In this document: positions 1 through 7,817 of the stretch, one piece after another
Layout: the number at the start of each line of letters is the position of its first letter
Numbering within the stretch: the stretch's first letter is position 1
Source of the DNA: Albidovulum sp. bin36
GTDB lineage: Bacteria; Pseudomonadota; Alphaproteobacteria; Rhodobacterales; Rhodobacteraceae
Reading direction: 5' to 3'
DNA length: 41,941 nucleotides
Assembly: GCA_002238565.1 (NCBI GenBank)
Contig: MPMP01000043.1
Span: forward strand, 1-41,941
The notes under the pieces: generated by a model
Told to the model about the DNA's origin: nothing
Databases searched by the model: none
The model's input: the letters and a program-made list of their open reading frames with translations, nothing else
Translations under genes and position numbers: made by a program

Positions 1-155
1 GCGATTCGGAATGGCCGACCTGATTCGCCCCGTCCGGGGAAAAAATCGAAAAAATTTCCCTTGGCGAAAAAAAAGCTTTTATATCAACGACATAAAATCT
101 CTAAGGGGAATAATTAGAATTGCTGCTGTAAACGAAGACACGGGCATCCATATCT

Positions 156-406
156 TCAGCAACTGCATTCGCGGCTTCGCTCACCGCATCCTTCAGTGCG
201 CCACCGGGCTGCTGCACGTGCTATCTCCTGACATCGCTCTGGGGAGAGGTTTGCTGCTCTAGCACTGCCCTCCCTCAATCCAACGTACCGCCCGATCCTT
301 GCCATGTCGCTGGCAGGAACTCCAGCCCCGCTTTCCTCTTTCTCTCGCCAACCGCTAAGTCAACAATGTGCTTGCCAAGCTGGTTCGTGTCTCGTGGTCT
401 GCCCAT
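156..406 (-). pseudogene. Decayed small basic protein with a KARA-like tail
   Basis: Read on the minus strand from the ATG at 406, the first part reads MGRPRDTNQLGKHIVDLAVG, a start I associate with a family of small proteins of about 70-80 residues that end in a lysine/arginine/alanine-rich tail. That tail is present further on, but in another frame (GSARAANLSPERCQEIARAA, then ARW). A frameshift, and probably a loss of bases, therefore lies between them around 290-320. Function of the family is unknown to me. The downstream stop is at 156-158. The remaining sequence from 1 to 155 has no clear gene, although a frame ending near 120 could be another remnant. Family recognition is from memory. 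Confidence 0.4.
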
Positions 407-820
407 GACTAGAGTGTTGCACAAATCCGAAAAGGCGTCTCGGACGTTCCGAGTTCATGCACGTCAGCGCAAGCCTGCTGAAAACTCAAAGTGACCCATT
501 GCCAGACTTCTGCCCTGTCAACCCCTTTGTCTGGAGGGCGTTGGCTTGGACGCCATGGGTAATCACTTATTTGATTTCCATTCGATTCGCGCTCGATCGG
601 CTGCCGCAGCCAACGACCCTTGGGCCTTCCGACCCGGCGCCCGGCCGGAAAAATCATCGGCGGGCCGCGAATTTTCGCGTTCGCCGAATATACCCGGCAT
701 TCGCGCGCGGGTCAAACCGAACAGCCGAACCTCCGCCGTTGACGAGGAATCAAGCGTGCTGTACTTTTCCTTTCGCGGCGGCTTGTTCGATTTGGCCTTG
801 TCCGGCAGTCGCGGGCGGCT

Positions 821-836
821 GCCGGAACGTTCCGGC
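821..836. promoter_or_regulatory. Perfect 16-bp palindrome upstream of the hydrolase
   Basis: GCCGGAACGTTCCGGC is a perfect palindrome 86 bp before the hydrolase start. Its flanks can also pair with an upstream CCTTG/CCGGCA segment around 796-806, giving an alternative longer stem. It could be an operator or part of a transcribed structure. The surrounding 407-921 stretch contains no gene I can support. Confidence 0.3.
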
Positions 837-921
837 AAGGTCATCGAATCCCTTGGCCGCTTTACGAAGCCGAACCGCAAGCCGAAAACCAACGCCGCCT
901 AGAGAAAGCAGGGTCGCCGAA

Positions 922-1779
922 ATGACGTACCGCGATTATCCGATCAACGAGCTGATCAGGCAATACAGCCCGCGAGAAGCCGTGCCTGAACATCCCGTCT
1001 GGAAGGCTCATTGGTCTCTTGCGAGCGAACTCGCGAGAAAAATGCATTCGGGAAAGCTTAGAGTGCCGTACGGGCCAACCCCTGGCCAGACCCTTGATAT
1101 CTTTCCGGCGAAGACGCCGAATTCGCCCGTCAACGTATTCGTTCACGGGGGATTCTGGAGATTTTTGGATAGCTTCGACCATACGCTCGTGGCGCCTGCC
1201 GTATTGAATGCGGGCGGCGCATCGATACTGCTAAACTACGACCTCTGCCCGACCGTTCCGCTGACCGAGGTCATCCGCCAGGTTCGAAGCGCGCTGAAAT
1301 GGGTGTGGGACAACGCCGACCAGGCCAACGGCGACAGGGAAAGAATATTCCTTTCGGGGCATTCCGCGGGCGGACACCTCGCGCTGATGATGAGTACCGG
1401 CGATTTCAATCGCGAATTCGGACTTCCCGACGATGCGGTCAAAGGAGCGACCATCGTTAGCGCGATGCTCGATCTCGAGCCCATTCTGCTAATACCGGGC
1501 TGCGAGGATCTATTCGTAACCGAAGAAACTTTCCGGGACGTCAGCCCGAAATACAAGCCGCCCGACCCGGAAATTCCGCTAGTCGTCGCCGTCGGCGGCC
1601 GGGAAACAAGCGAATGGATCCGGCAAACCGAGGACATGGTCGTCATTTTAAAGGAACAGGGCAGCCCGGTTAAGTATTTGAAGCCCGACTACGACCAGCA
1701 CTATTCCATCCTGCTTTCCCTGGGCAACCCGGTGACAGAGCTCTGCTCGTCGATGATCGCGCAAATGGGCCTCGGCTGA
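922..1779 (+). CDS. Alpha/beta hydrolase, arylformamidase (kynurenine formamidase)-like
   Basis: A 285-residue alpha/beta hydrolase resembling the kynurenine formamidase/esterase group. The oxyanion motif HGGFWR is at residues 75-80, the nucleophile elbow GHSAGG has its serine at 148, an acidic residue follows in VGGRETSEW (about 228), and the catalytic histidine is in DYDQHYS (260). The family hydrolyses N-formyl-aromatic amides or related esters; the actual substrate is not shown by the sequence. The open frame extends upstream to 457, but the protein starts naturally at this ATG, which gives the usual family length; the longer N-terminus is low-complexity. It is convergent with dctP, and the neighbouring TRAP importer may supply its substrate (inference). 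No signal peptide, so cytoplasmic. Confidence 0.85.
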   Translation: MTYRDYPINELIRQYSPREAVPEHPVWKAHWSLASELARKMHSGKLRVPYGPTPGQTLDIFPAKTPNSPVNVFVHGGFWRFLDSFDHTLVAPAVLNAGGASILLNYDLCPTVPLTEVIRQVRSALKWVWDNADQANGDRERIFLSGHSAGGHLALMMSTGDFNREFGLPDDAVKGATIVSAMLDLEPILLIPGCEDLFVTEETFRDVSPKYKPPDPEIPLVVAVGGRETSEWIRQTEDMVVILKEQGSPVKYLKPDYDQHYSILLSLGNPVTELCSSMIAQMGLG

Positions 1780-1823
1780 ACGCGGCCCAATCGCTGGAAT
1801 TCGCGGCAATCAAGAATTATCTA

Positions 1824-1853
1824 TTGCTCTCGCGCCTTGGAGCGCGAGAGCAA
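1824..1853. terminator. Bidirectional hairpin between convergent genes
   Basis: TTGCTCTCGCGC (1824-1835) and GCGCGAGAGCAA (1842-1853) form a perfect 12-bp stem with a 6-nt loop, 44 bp past the hydrolase stop and between it and the convergent dctP end. Only TTT follows on the plus strand, so a classical U-tract is weak. The position argues for a shared terminator. Confidence 0.6.
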
Positions 1854-2021
1854 GTTTCCGGCTTGCCGCGCGTCTATCCCGGCCCGTCCCGGCGGAAGTC
1901 GGCCGCAGTATTTAAATCGCGGCGGCCGGGTCCGAATCGCGCGGGCCTGGCGAAGGGCGACAGGACCGCGCGATTCCATTTGCGGCGCTCGGAGCTAGGC
2001 CGCTCGCCTAATTGAACGCGA

Positions 2022-3059
2022 TTATTCCGACAGCCTTCCCGCCATGCGCAGTCTTTCCAGAAGTTCCGGCGGCGTGTATTCGGCGACGGCTTCGCTTTCG
2101 TAGACTCCCTGGCTCGCTGCCTGCCACATCGCCATCTGCTCGGCGGTCAAGTCGATAATTTCAGCGCCGCGATTCGTGATGGCTTCTCTAAACGACTGGT
2201 GGGCTTCCTGGTCAACGCGCATCTCGTAATGCGCGGCTTCCTGCCCCACTTCGGTCATGATGCCGCGAATGTCTTCCGGCAGACTGTCCCAATAGTCCGT
2301 TCTGACCCACATGACCTGAGGAAGATACTGGAAATTCACCATCGTTACGTACTTCGCGACTTCGTCGAAGCCGACATTATGTATATGCGGGATTGGAATC
2401 TGGACGCCTTCGAACATGCCCTGGCTAAAGCCGGTGAATGTGTCGGCCCACGGAATCGGAGTCGGATTCGCGCCCCATTCATTGTTGATGACCATGTCGA
2501 GCGGCGCAAGGCTGACGCGCTGCTTTACATTCTGAATGTCGGCGGGAACTTCCAGCCTGACGTTGCGAGTAGCGATCGCGCGCGCTCCGCCGTTGCTCGG
2601 CATTATGAATACCAGCTTTAGGCCGATTTCATCTTCGACTCTCGCCTGGATCTCCTGGCCGACTTCGCTATTGATCATCTGAAGCAGCTGGCGCGGGCCG
2701 ACGGTTAGGTCGCCGCTTACGATATACGGCAGATTGACCCAGTCGTAGTGGCGGGTGAATACGCCAATCGTCGAGGTTCCCGCAGCGGCGAAATCTATCG
2801 AACCCGCTAGAAGAGCTTCGATCGCCTTCTCTTCCTGATAGAGGCTGCCGCTATGGTGAATCGTAAACTTCACCCGGCCGTCCGTTCTCTTTTCGACTTC
2901 CTCGGCAAAGAAATTAACCGCTTTGCCCGATGAAATCTGCGGACTCGGATAGCCCGCATAGGTAAAATTGAAATCTTGCGCTGACGCTGCGCAAAATACG
3001 CCTGACACGAACATTGCCGCGGTGGCGGCAGTGCCGCGCGCCGCAAATGATTTTAACAT
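2022..3059 (-). CDS. dctP: TRAP transporter substrate-binding protein, DctP family
   Basis: A 345-residue periplasmic solute receptor for a tripartite ATP-independent transporter, which captures an organic acid (or similar ligand) and delivers it to the DctQM membrane pair. A cleavable signal peptide is evident at residues 1-27 (positive start, alanine-rich core, cut after ASA). The family pattern YQEEKAIEALLAGSIDFAA follows, then a conserved alternating alpha/beta layout to the end. The start at 3059 is chosen over the upstream in-frame start at 3095 because AAAGGA stands 8 bases before this ATG and the signal peptide begins there. It is transcribed away from dctQM, which lie 925 bp off on the other strand; this split arrangement is less usual than a dctPQM operon. 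Ligand cannot be named. Confidence 0.93.
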   Translation of the reverse strand: MLKSFAARGTAATAAMFVSGVFCAASAQDFNFTYAGYPSPQISSGKAVNFFAEEVEKRTDGRVKFTIHHSGSLYQEEKAIEALLAGSIDFAAAGTSTIGVFTRHYDWVNLPYIVSGDLTVGPRQLLQMINSEVGQEIQARVEDEIGLKLVFIMPSNGGARAIATRNVRLEVPADIQNVKQRVSLAPLDMVINNEWGANPTPIPWADTFTGFSQGMFEGVQIPIPHIHNVGFDEVAKYVTMVNFQYLPQVMWVRTDYWDSLPEDIRGIMTEVGQEAAHYEMRVDQEAHQSFREAITNRGAEIIDLTAEQMAMWQAASQGVYESEAVAEYTPPELLERLRMAGRLSE

Positions 3060-3098
3060 GGAACATTCCTTTCTGAATGGTTGAAATCCTGACAATTG

Positions 3099-3125
3099 CT
3101 TGACCGTATCCTAGGGAATGTCAAG
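3099..3125. promoter_or_regulatory. Inverted repeat upstream of dctP
   Basis: CTTGAC (3099-3104) and GTCAAG (3120-3125) form an inverted repeat spaced by 15 bases with CCTAGG in the middle, about 40 bp upstream of the dctP start. On the minus strand the outer arm reads TTGACA, a perfect -35 hexamer, though I see no good -10 at the right spacing. A candidate operator/promoter for dctP. Confidence 0.27.
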
Positions 3126-3984
3126 CGACTAGCCGATCGTCGGCCCGAGGGCGCGGGTCGAATTCCGCGATCATGCGCCGCCCGCCACTGGAAAAAATCC
3201 GGAATTCGGTTGCTCCGCTTTAACCGATGAATCGCCGTTGCGCCTTATGCATGAGATTTGACCCGCGCTCTCGATTTGTCGGCGCGGGCGGACAATTGCA
3301 CGAAGCCGAGCAGCCTGGGACATGCGTTCGCGCGCGAATTGCCGATACCGTAAAGAAATTGGCCGAATCCGAGATTGCCGGCAATGCATCTCGCCTATGA
3401 GGTCGCCCCGCAATGTGTCGGCAGGATTGCGACTCGATTCATTAAGCGGAGCTTATTGAATGCGCGCGGACCGAATGCTGTTGCCCAACTCGGGCGAATG
3501 GCAGGAAAATCGCTTTTCGGAATTGGCCGGATAGAACGCCGCCTAGGCGGCGAAGAGAGAACTCTCTCGGGGACGGGATGCTTTCAAAGATTGGCTCCGC
3601 CTGCTCTCCGACATTTGGCTGCGGCATTCGGCGCGGAAATCGCGAGCTTATCAAGCTGCGGCATTTGCGTCGCGAAGCGTAGCGGCTCGGTCAACCGCAA
3701 GACGACGACCCTATCGCCACTGTTCTAAAGTCTGTTCTCAAGTACGCTGGCAAGGCGCAATATAAATTGCAATTGTGGAGGCGCGGGGCTTGGTTTACAC
3801 TTCGTTCGACGATGTCCCTAAATCCCGGCAAATTACGGTTGAACGCGGCTTTCAACCGGGAAGGGACGTTGCGACACGACATCGAATGAGTCCGGCATTT
3901 GCGGCGCACCGGATTTACGGATAGGCGAAAGTCGATTTCCAATTGGGAAATCGCCGCGGGAGGCAATTCCTGTTTGGTCAAGCG
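3126..3984. other. Long divergent intergenic region between dctP and dctQ
   Basis: About 860 bp without a gene I can support. Several open frames exist on both strands (for example 3375-3728 plus, 3691-3990 minus), but none shows a family motif, good ribosome-binding site or plausible composition. It must hold the promoter of dctQM, and may once have held a regulator; no remnant is recognisable. Confidence 0.5.
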
Positions 3985-4440
3985 ATGCAATACTGGATAA
4001 ATAGATTCGATGAAAAACTCCGGGCATTGGTTTTCGTGCCGGCGATTCTTATTATAATCGCGCTGCTCTCCATAAACATCGTCGACCGTTTCGTCCTGGA
4101 CGGGCTGCTAGGAATATCCTGGGTCGAAGAGCTTTGCGTCATAATCCTGATCTGGCTGGTTTTTCTTTGCGTGTTCACTTTGGATCATGGCGACCTGCAT
4201 ATCAAGGTCCAGGTAATCAAGCTCCCAAATGGCGTCCAGGGAGTTCTGGACGACTTGAGCATGTCCCTGTTTCTAGGATTCCTAGTCTGGAACACCTGGT
4301 CGCTCATGCCGAGGATGTTTTCAAAATACGCAGCGCTCGGCTGGCCGATCAAGGTAGGATACTACGCTATCATCGTCGGAGGATCGATCGCGATTCTGGT
4401 CAAACTTGCCAAATACTCGGCGAAGGCTATCGGCAAATGA
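3985..4440 (+). CDS. dctQ: TRAP transporter small permease, DctQ family
   Basis: A 151-residue membrane protein with four hydrophobic segments (about residues 12-32, 43-63, 87-107 and 124-144), the standard DctQ layout. The family feature SWVEELCVIILIWLVFL, with a WxEE near the second helix, is clear. It forms the membrane complex with DctM and docks the DctP receptor. The ATG at 3985 is chosen because the first helix then follows a short charged start. No strong Shine-Dalgarno is adjacent; a GGGAGG lies about 20 bases upstream, so a CTG at 3970 or the ATG at 3943 cannot be excluded. Its stop overlaps the dctM start (ATGA), so the two are translationally coupled. Confidence 0.87.
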   Translation: MQYWINRFDEKLRALVFVPAILIIIALLSINIVDRFVLDGLLGISWVEELCVIILIWLVFLCVFTLDHGDLHIKVQVIKLPNGVQGVLDDLSMSLFLGFLVWNTWSLMPRMFSKYAALGWPIKVGYYAIIVGGSIAILVKLAKYSAKAIGK

Positions 4441-5747
4441 CCTTGATTGCTGCGGCAGCGGCATTCGCGTCGCTATTTCTGCTAGCGATCTTCGGCGTGC
4501 CGCTAGCGGCGGCTATGGGCCTCGGCGGGGTTGCAGGGATGCTCGTCGCGGGAATACCGGTTCTCGGTTCGGCTATCGCCGTCATGGGCGTTCTCGGCAA
4601 CTTCGCCTGGCTGGCGCTGCCCCTTTTCATCATTCTGGGCGGCGTGCTGTCCGATACCGGAGTTAGCAGGGGCGTCGTCTGGTTCGGCGAGGCGATCGGC
4701 CGCCGGGTTCGCGGCGGAACATCCCAAGTCCTAATCGTGACATCACTGTTCATGGGCGGCATGACAGGATCTACGCTGGCCGAGGCCGGGCTGCTGACCA
4801 CGATGTTTCGCGAAGAAATGGAGCGCATCGGCTACGCCAAAGGGTATCTTGCCGGACTAATTTCTTGCGCGGGCCTGATCGGCGCGCTCATCCCTCCCAG
4901 CAACGTGCTGCTGATACTGGGCCTTGCGGGAGAAATCTCGATCCTTCGGCTTTGGATCGCGGGAATTGTACCGGGATTCTTGATTGCCCTAGGACTTATG
5001 ATTGTCTCGGCAATGCTGCAAAAACGGTACGAGTCGGCGGGCGGCGCATACATCGCCGCTCAATCGACCGTCGCCAAGGCGTCCTGGCGCCAAGGCTCGT
5101 TCGCCGCGGCGCTTCCGGGGCTCGCTATTCCCGTCTTCATTCTCGGAGGCATGAGATTCGGAATTTTTTCGCCGGTGGAGGCCGGAGCGGCGGGAATCGT
5201 TTTCGCCCTGCTGCTCGGCGTCACTCTGTTCCGGAAAAATACTAACGTCGGAGTCCTAGCAAGCTCGTTCAGCAAGAATCTACTGAATTCGATGAGCTAT
5301 CTTTTGCTTGTGGCGGGAGCCGCGATATTCGGCGTTTTGATCGTACGGCTGAATTTGACCAATACGGTCGAACAGTTCTTCGTCGCAAATGAATTTTCCG
5401 TTCTCGAATTCATGATCGTCAACTTCGCGCTCTTCTTCATCATGGGCTTCTTCATCGAAGCGGTTCCGATCATGCTCATTTTTTTCCCACTGATGCTTCC
5501 GGCGGCCAGAAGCGTCGGCATTGATCCCATTCATTTCGGCGTGACATTCAGCATGATCATTCTTCTAGCCAACCTGACTCCTCCGGTAGGCGTGCAGACG
5601 CTGTTCGTATGCCGGCTGATGAATACTTCGGTTTTCGAGTGGTGGAAGCACGGCAAATATTTCTTCCTTGTCGTGCTGCTCGTAACTTTCTCGGTAATGC
5701 TGGTGCCTTCGATTTCGCTGACGCTCCCGTCGATAATGATGAGATAG
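4437..5747 (+). CDS. dctM: TRAP transporter large permease, DctM family
   Basis: A 436-residue polytopic membrane protein with about 12 hydrophobic segments, the ion-coupled transport subunit of a TRAP system. Family features include the LFIILGGVLSDTGVSRGVV region, the GGMTGSTLAEAG loop, LIPPSNVLLILG (the conserved IPPS motif), and the C-terminal NLTPPVGVQTLF motif. Length is normal. The start is the ATG overlapping the dctQ stop by 4 bases; the open frame upstream of it merely shadows dctQ. With dctP it makes a complete importer. Substrate unknown. Confidence 0.93.
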   Translation: MTLIAAAAAFASLFLLAIFGVPLAAAMGLGGVAGMLVAGIPVLGSAIAVMGVLGNFAWLALPLFIILGGVLSDTGVSRGVVWFGEAIGRRVRGGTSQVLIVTSLFMGGMTGSTLAEAGLLTTMFREEMERIGYAKGYLAGLISCAGLIGALIPPSNVLLILGLAGEISILRLWIAGIVPGFLIALGLMIVSAMLQKRYESAGGAYIAAQSTVAKASWRQGSFAAALPGLAIPVFILGGMRFGIFSPVEAGAAGIVFALLLGVTLFRKNTNVGVLASSFSKNLLNSMSYLLLVAGAAIFGVLIVRLNLTNTVEQFFVANEFSVLEFMIVNFALFFIMGFFIEAVPIMLIFFPLMLPAARSVGIDPIHFGVTFSMIILLANLTPPVGVQTLFVCRLMNTSVFEWWKHGKYFFLVVLLVTFSVMLVPSISLTLPSIMMR

Positions 5748-5903
5748 CGAAGCATCGAATCGCCCGCCCGAGTTTCGGCCCGCAAGACGAGCTGAGCATG
5801 ACGCTCGCGCGGAATTGAAACAGTACAGCCGGGCGCCGCCCGCTCGAAGCATTAGTCTACGGAAGCATTCCGCGCCGAATTTTTAAATGGGGATGCAGGA
5901 AAA

Positions 5904-6923
5904 TCAGCCGCTCCCCGGGTTCGCGTATTTTACCAGCACCTTGCCGACGTATTTGCCGGACAGCAGCCCATGAAGCGCCTCGGGAGTCCTCTCGATGCCG
6001 TCCACAAGCGAATTGTGCATTTTTAGCTTTCCCGCTCGAAGAAGTTTTCCGAGCTTTTCATTCGCATACGGGTACAGATCTTTGAAGGCATATCTATTAA
6101 ATGCGTGGATTGTCGCTTCCTGCGACCATGCATGCCGCATGTTCGCCATATCCAGTTCGGGAGATTCGCTGTTGTTCGCGGCGACGCGGCCGACAAGCAG
6201 CACTTGCGCGCGCTTGGACAGGTGGCCGATCACCATGTCCGCCGTATCGCCGCCGACGGTATCGAAAAATATATCCACGCCGCCTTTGCACGCGGCCGCA
6301 AGTTCCCGCTCGAATAATTCCGACTTGTAGTCAAGGGCCTCGTTCGCGCCGAGCGTTTCGCCCACGAACCTTGTTTTCGAAGACCCTCCCGCGATGCCGA
6401 TCACATCCATGCCGGCCAATAGCCCCAGCTGAACGGCGTAGCCGCCGACGGCTCCGGCCGCGGATGTTACCACCAGCGTTTCGCCCGGCATCGGTCGAGC
6501 CTTTTGCGAGAACGCGATGAAGGGAGTTTGGCCCGGCGAAGACAGAACCGTCAGCCATTCCTCCGCCGTATATTCGGGTCCGACCAGCGCCGCATCCCGA
6601 GCGGTAATAACGGCGTATTCCTGCCATCCCTGTCGTCCGACAACCGTGCTTCCGACAGGAAGATTCTCGCAATTGCTCGCAACAATTCTCGAAAAGGTAT
6701 CGCAGCTGATGAGTTCGCCGATATCGAACGGGCGGATGAAATTGCGAAATTCCTTCGTCCGCATTCCCTGCCAGGCGGACAAGGCCGCCATTTCGATTTT
6801 GGCAAGCGCCTGGCCCGGCCGCAGTTCTGGAATTGGGCATAGCTCAAGCTTGAAATTTTCAGGTCCTGCCAAAAGGCTAGGCCTGGATTTCAAGACGAAG
6901 CGGCGATTCTCGTTGGGCGGCAT
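5904..6923 (-). CDS. NADP-dependent MDR oxidoreductase (PTGR/CurA-like)
   Basis: A 339-residue zinc-independent medium-chain reductase of the leukotriene B4 dehydrogenase/prostaglandin reductase/YncB group, which reduces the C=C bond of enones or quinone-like compounds with NADPH. Seen are the N-terminal GroES-like half, the nucleotide-binding loop VTSAAGAVGGYAVQLG, the DYKSE segment used for NADP phosphate recognition in this group, the DVFFDTVGGD-like motif (here DIFFDTVGGD), and the C-terminal GKVLVKY ending. Zinc-ligand cysteines are absent, as expected. The ATG at 6923 has CAGGAA 8 bases upstream and gives the normal length; the frame extends further to 6962. It is convergent with dctM and may act on the same imported compound (inference only). 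Confidence 0.87.
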   Translation of the reverse strand: MPPNENRRFVLKSRPSLLAGPENFKLELCPIPELRPGQALAKIEMAALSAWQGMRTKEFRNFIRPFDIGELISCDTFSRIVASNCENLPVGSTVVGRQGWQEYAVITARDAALVGPEYTAEEWLTVLSSPGQTPFIAFSQKARPMPGETLVVTSAAGAVGGYAVQLGLLAGMDVIGIAGGSSKTRFVGETLGANEALDYKSELFERELAAACKGGVDIFFDTVGGDTADMVIGHLSKRAQVLLVGRVAANNSESPELDMANMRHAWSQEATIHAFNRYAFKDLYPYANEKLGKLLRAGKLKMHNSLVDGIERTPEALHGLLSGKYVGKVLVKYANPGSG

Positions 6924-7204
6924 GCGTAAGTTCCTGAATGTTTCGGTACGCGATACGACCACGTCGCCGAAATGTCAAAATCCGCGCATTTCACAATTTC
7001 GGCCTCGTTCGAATAGGTCCGCTGGCACGTCATTCCCAAAACCGTGCTGTTGCTTGGCCGGATTTCGCTGCCGTGCCATCCGGATAGCGGATTGCAGCTC
7101 CATGATGACGACGCGACCGCCCTAGGCTCCTTTGCAAGCTTTTCGGCACAGACATTTGGTGGCGAAGAGTGATGTCGCTGCGATGTTTGCTGGCATTAAT
7201 ACCC

Positions 7205-7240
7205 TTGACCGGTTCTGTTGTTGCGATTATTTCGAATAAT
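7205..7240 (+). promoter_or_regulatory. Putative autoregulated promoter of the toxin-antitoxin locus
   Basis: TTGACC (7205-7210) fits a -35 box; 17 bases on is TATTTC, a weak -10. Overlapping it, ATTATT (7226-7231) and AATAAT (7235-7240) form a perfect inverted repeat with a 3-base loop, as expected for an operator bound by the antitoxin. A strong GGAGGA precedes the antitoxin ATG at 7284. Confidence 0.4.
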
Positions 7241-7283
7241 AGATGCATTGTATTCAGACTGAAAGATAAAACCGGAGGAATCC

Positions 7284-7751
7284 ATGTCCGCACGCGGCAG
7301 AAATGAGTTCTCTGAACGCTTGCCAGACCAGTTGGAAGTCACAAACGCAAAGCAACTCAGAGAAATTGTGGCTTCCCAGGTCAGGGACATCAATGAACCG
7401 ACGAAACTGTCGCTCGCAGTGAATAACGACGATGTACAGACCGTGACGCTTCTCCCGGCCCTGACGAAATCGCTGCTGGAAGTATTGCGCCTAATTTCCA
7501 GCGGGCACGGGTTCTACATGATCCCGGTCGAGGCGCGATTGACGACGCAGCAGGCCGCCGACCTGCTAAATGTTTCTCGCCCGTTCCTCGTGAAGCTCCT
7601 GGAAAAAGAAGAGATTCCGTTTACTACGACTGGGCGCCACAGGCGCATCCGCGCCAATGACATCTTCGCGTACAAAGAAAAACGCGATGCAGAACGATCC
7701 CAGGCCTTGAAAGCCCTCGCAAGGTTGGATGCCGATGAGTTTCTTGCATGA
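7284..7751 (+). CDS. Antitoxin with excisionase-family HTH domain (partner of PIN toxin)
   Basis: A 155-residue protein. The C-terminal part holds an excisionase/MerR-type winged helix: LTTQQAADLLNVSRPFLVKL at about residues 87-106, then the wing IPFTTTGRHRRIRANDIFAY. The N-terminal 80 residues match what is usual in antitoxins paired with PIN-domain toxins. The gene would neutralise the toxin and repress its own promoter. GGAGGAATCC precedes the ATG. The stop codon lies in an ATGA that was also the start of the PIN gene; an IS66-family element is inserted at that point, so the two genes are now 1.6 kb apart. The antitoxin itself shows no damage, and its last codons fall inside the duplicated target site. 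Function assigned from family and context. Confidence 0.75.
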   Translation: MSARGRNEFSERLPDQLEVTNAKQLREIVASQVRDINEPTKLSLAVNNDDVQTVTLLPALTKSLLEVLRLISSGHGFYMIPVEARLTTQQAADLLNVSRPFLVKLLEKEEIPFTTTGRHRRIRANDIFAYKEKRDAERSQALKALARLDADEFLA

Positions 7752-7754
7752 TTC
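7747..7754. repeat. Left target-site duplication of the IS66 element
   Basis: CATGATTC directly abuts the left end; its partner CATGAATC follows the right end at 9395-9402. Seven of eight bases agree, and eight bases is the usual IS66 duplication. The repeat contains the ATGA that joined antitoxin stop and toxin start. Confidence 0.8.
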
Positions 7755-7797
7755 GTAATAGGAGCAACTTTCCGGGAATTGGATCTGGCCTGAAAGG
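7755..7797 (+). repeat. Left inverted repeat of the IS66 element
   Basis: A 43-bp terminal repeat beginning GTAATAGGAGCAAC and containing TTTCCGGGAATTGGA. It matches the reverse complement of 9352-9394 at 37 of 43 positions by direct comparison. Confidence 0.85.
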
Positions 7798-7817
7798 TCT
7801 TTTCCGGTTGTCAAATG

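Noticed and set aside
410..440. GTTGCACAAATCC sequence resembling the end of some IS5/IS6-type elements
   Set aside because: Only about a dozen bases match from memory, no matching opposite end and no transposase remnant nearby.
457..921. Upstream extension of the hydrolase frame
   Set aside because: The 155 added residues are rich in Arg, Pro and Ser without homology; the family begins at the ATG at 922.
6517..7125. 202-codon plus-strand open frame over the start of the MDR gene
   Set aside because: Shadow of the minus-strand oxidoreductase; no domain and no start signal.
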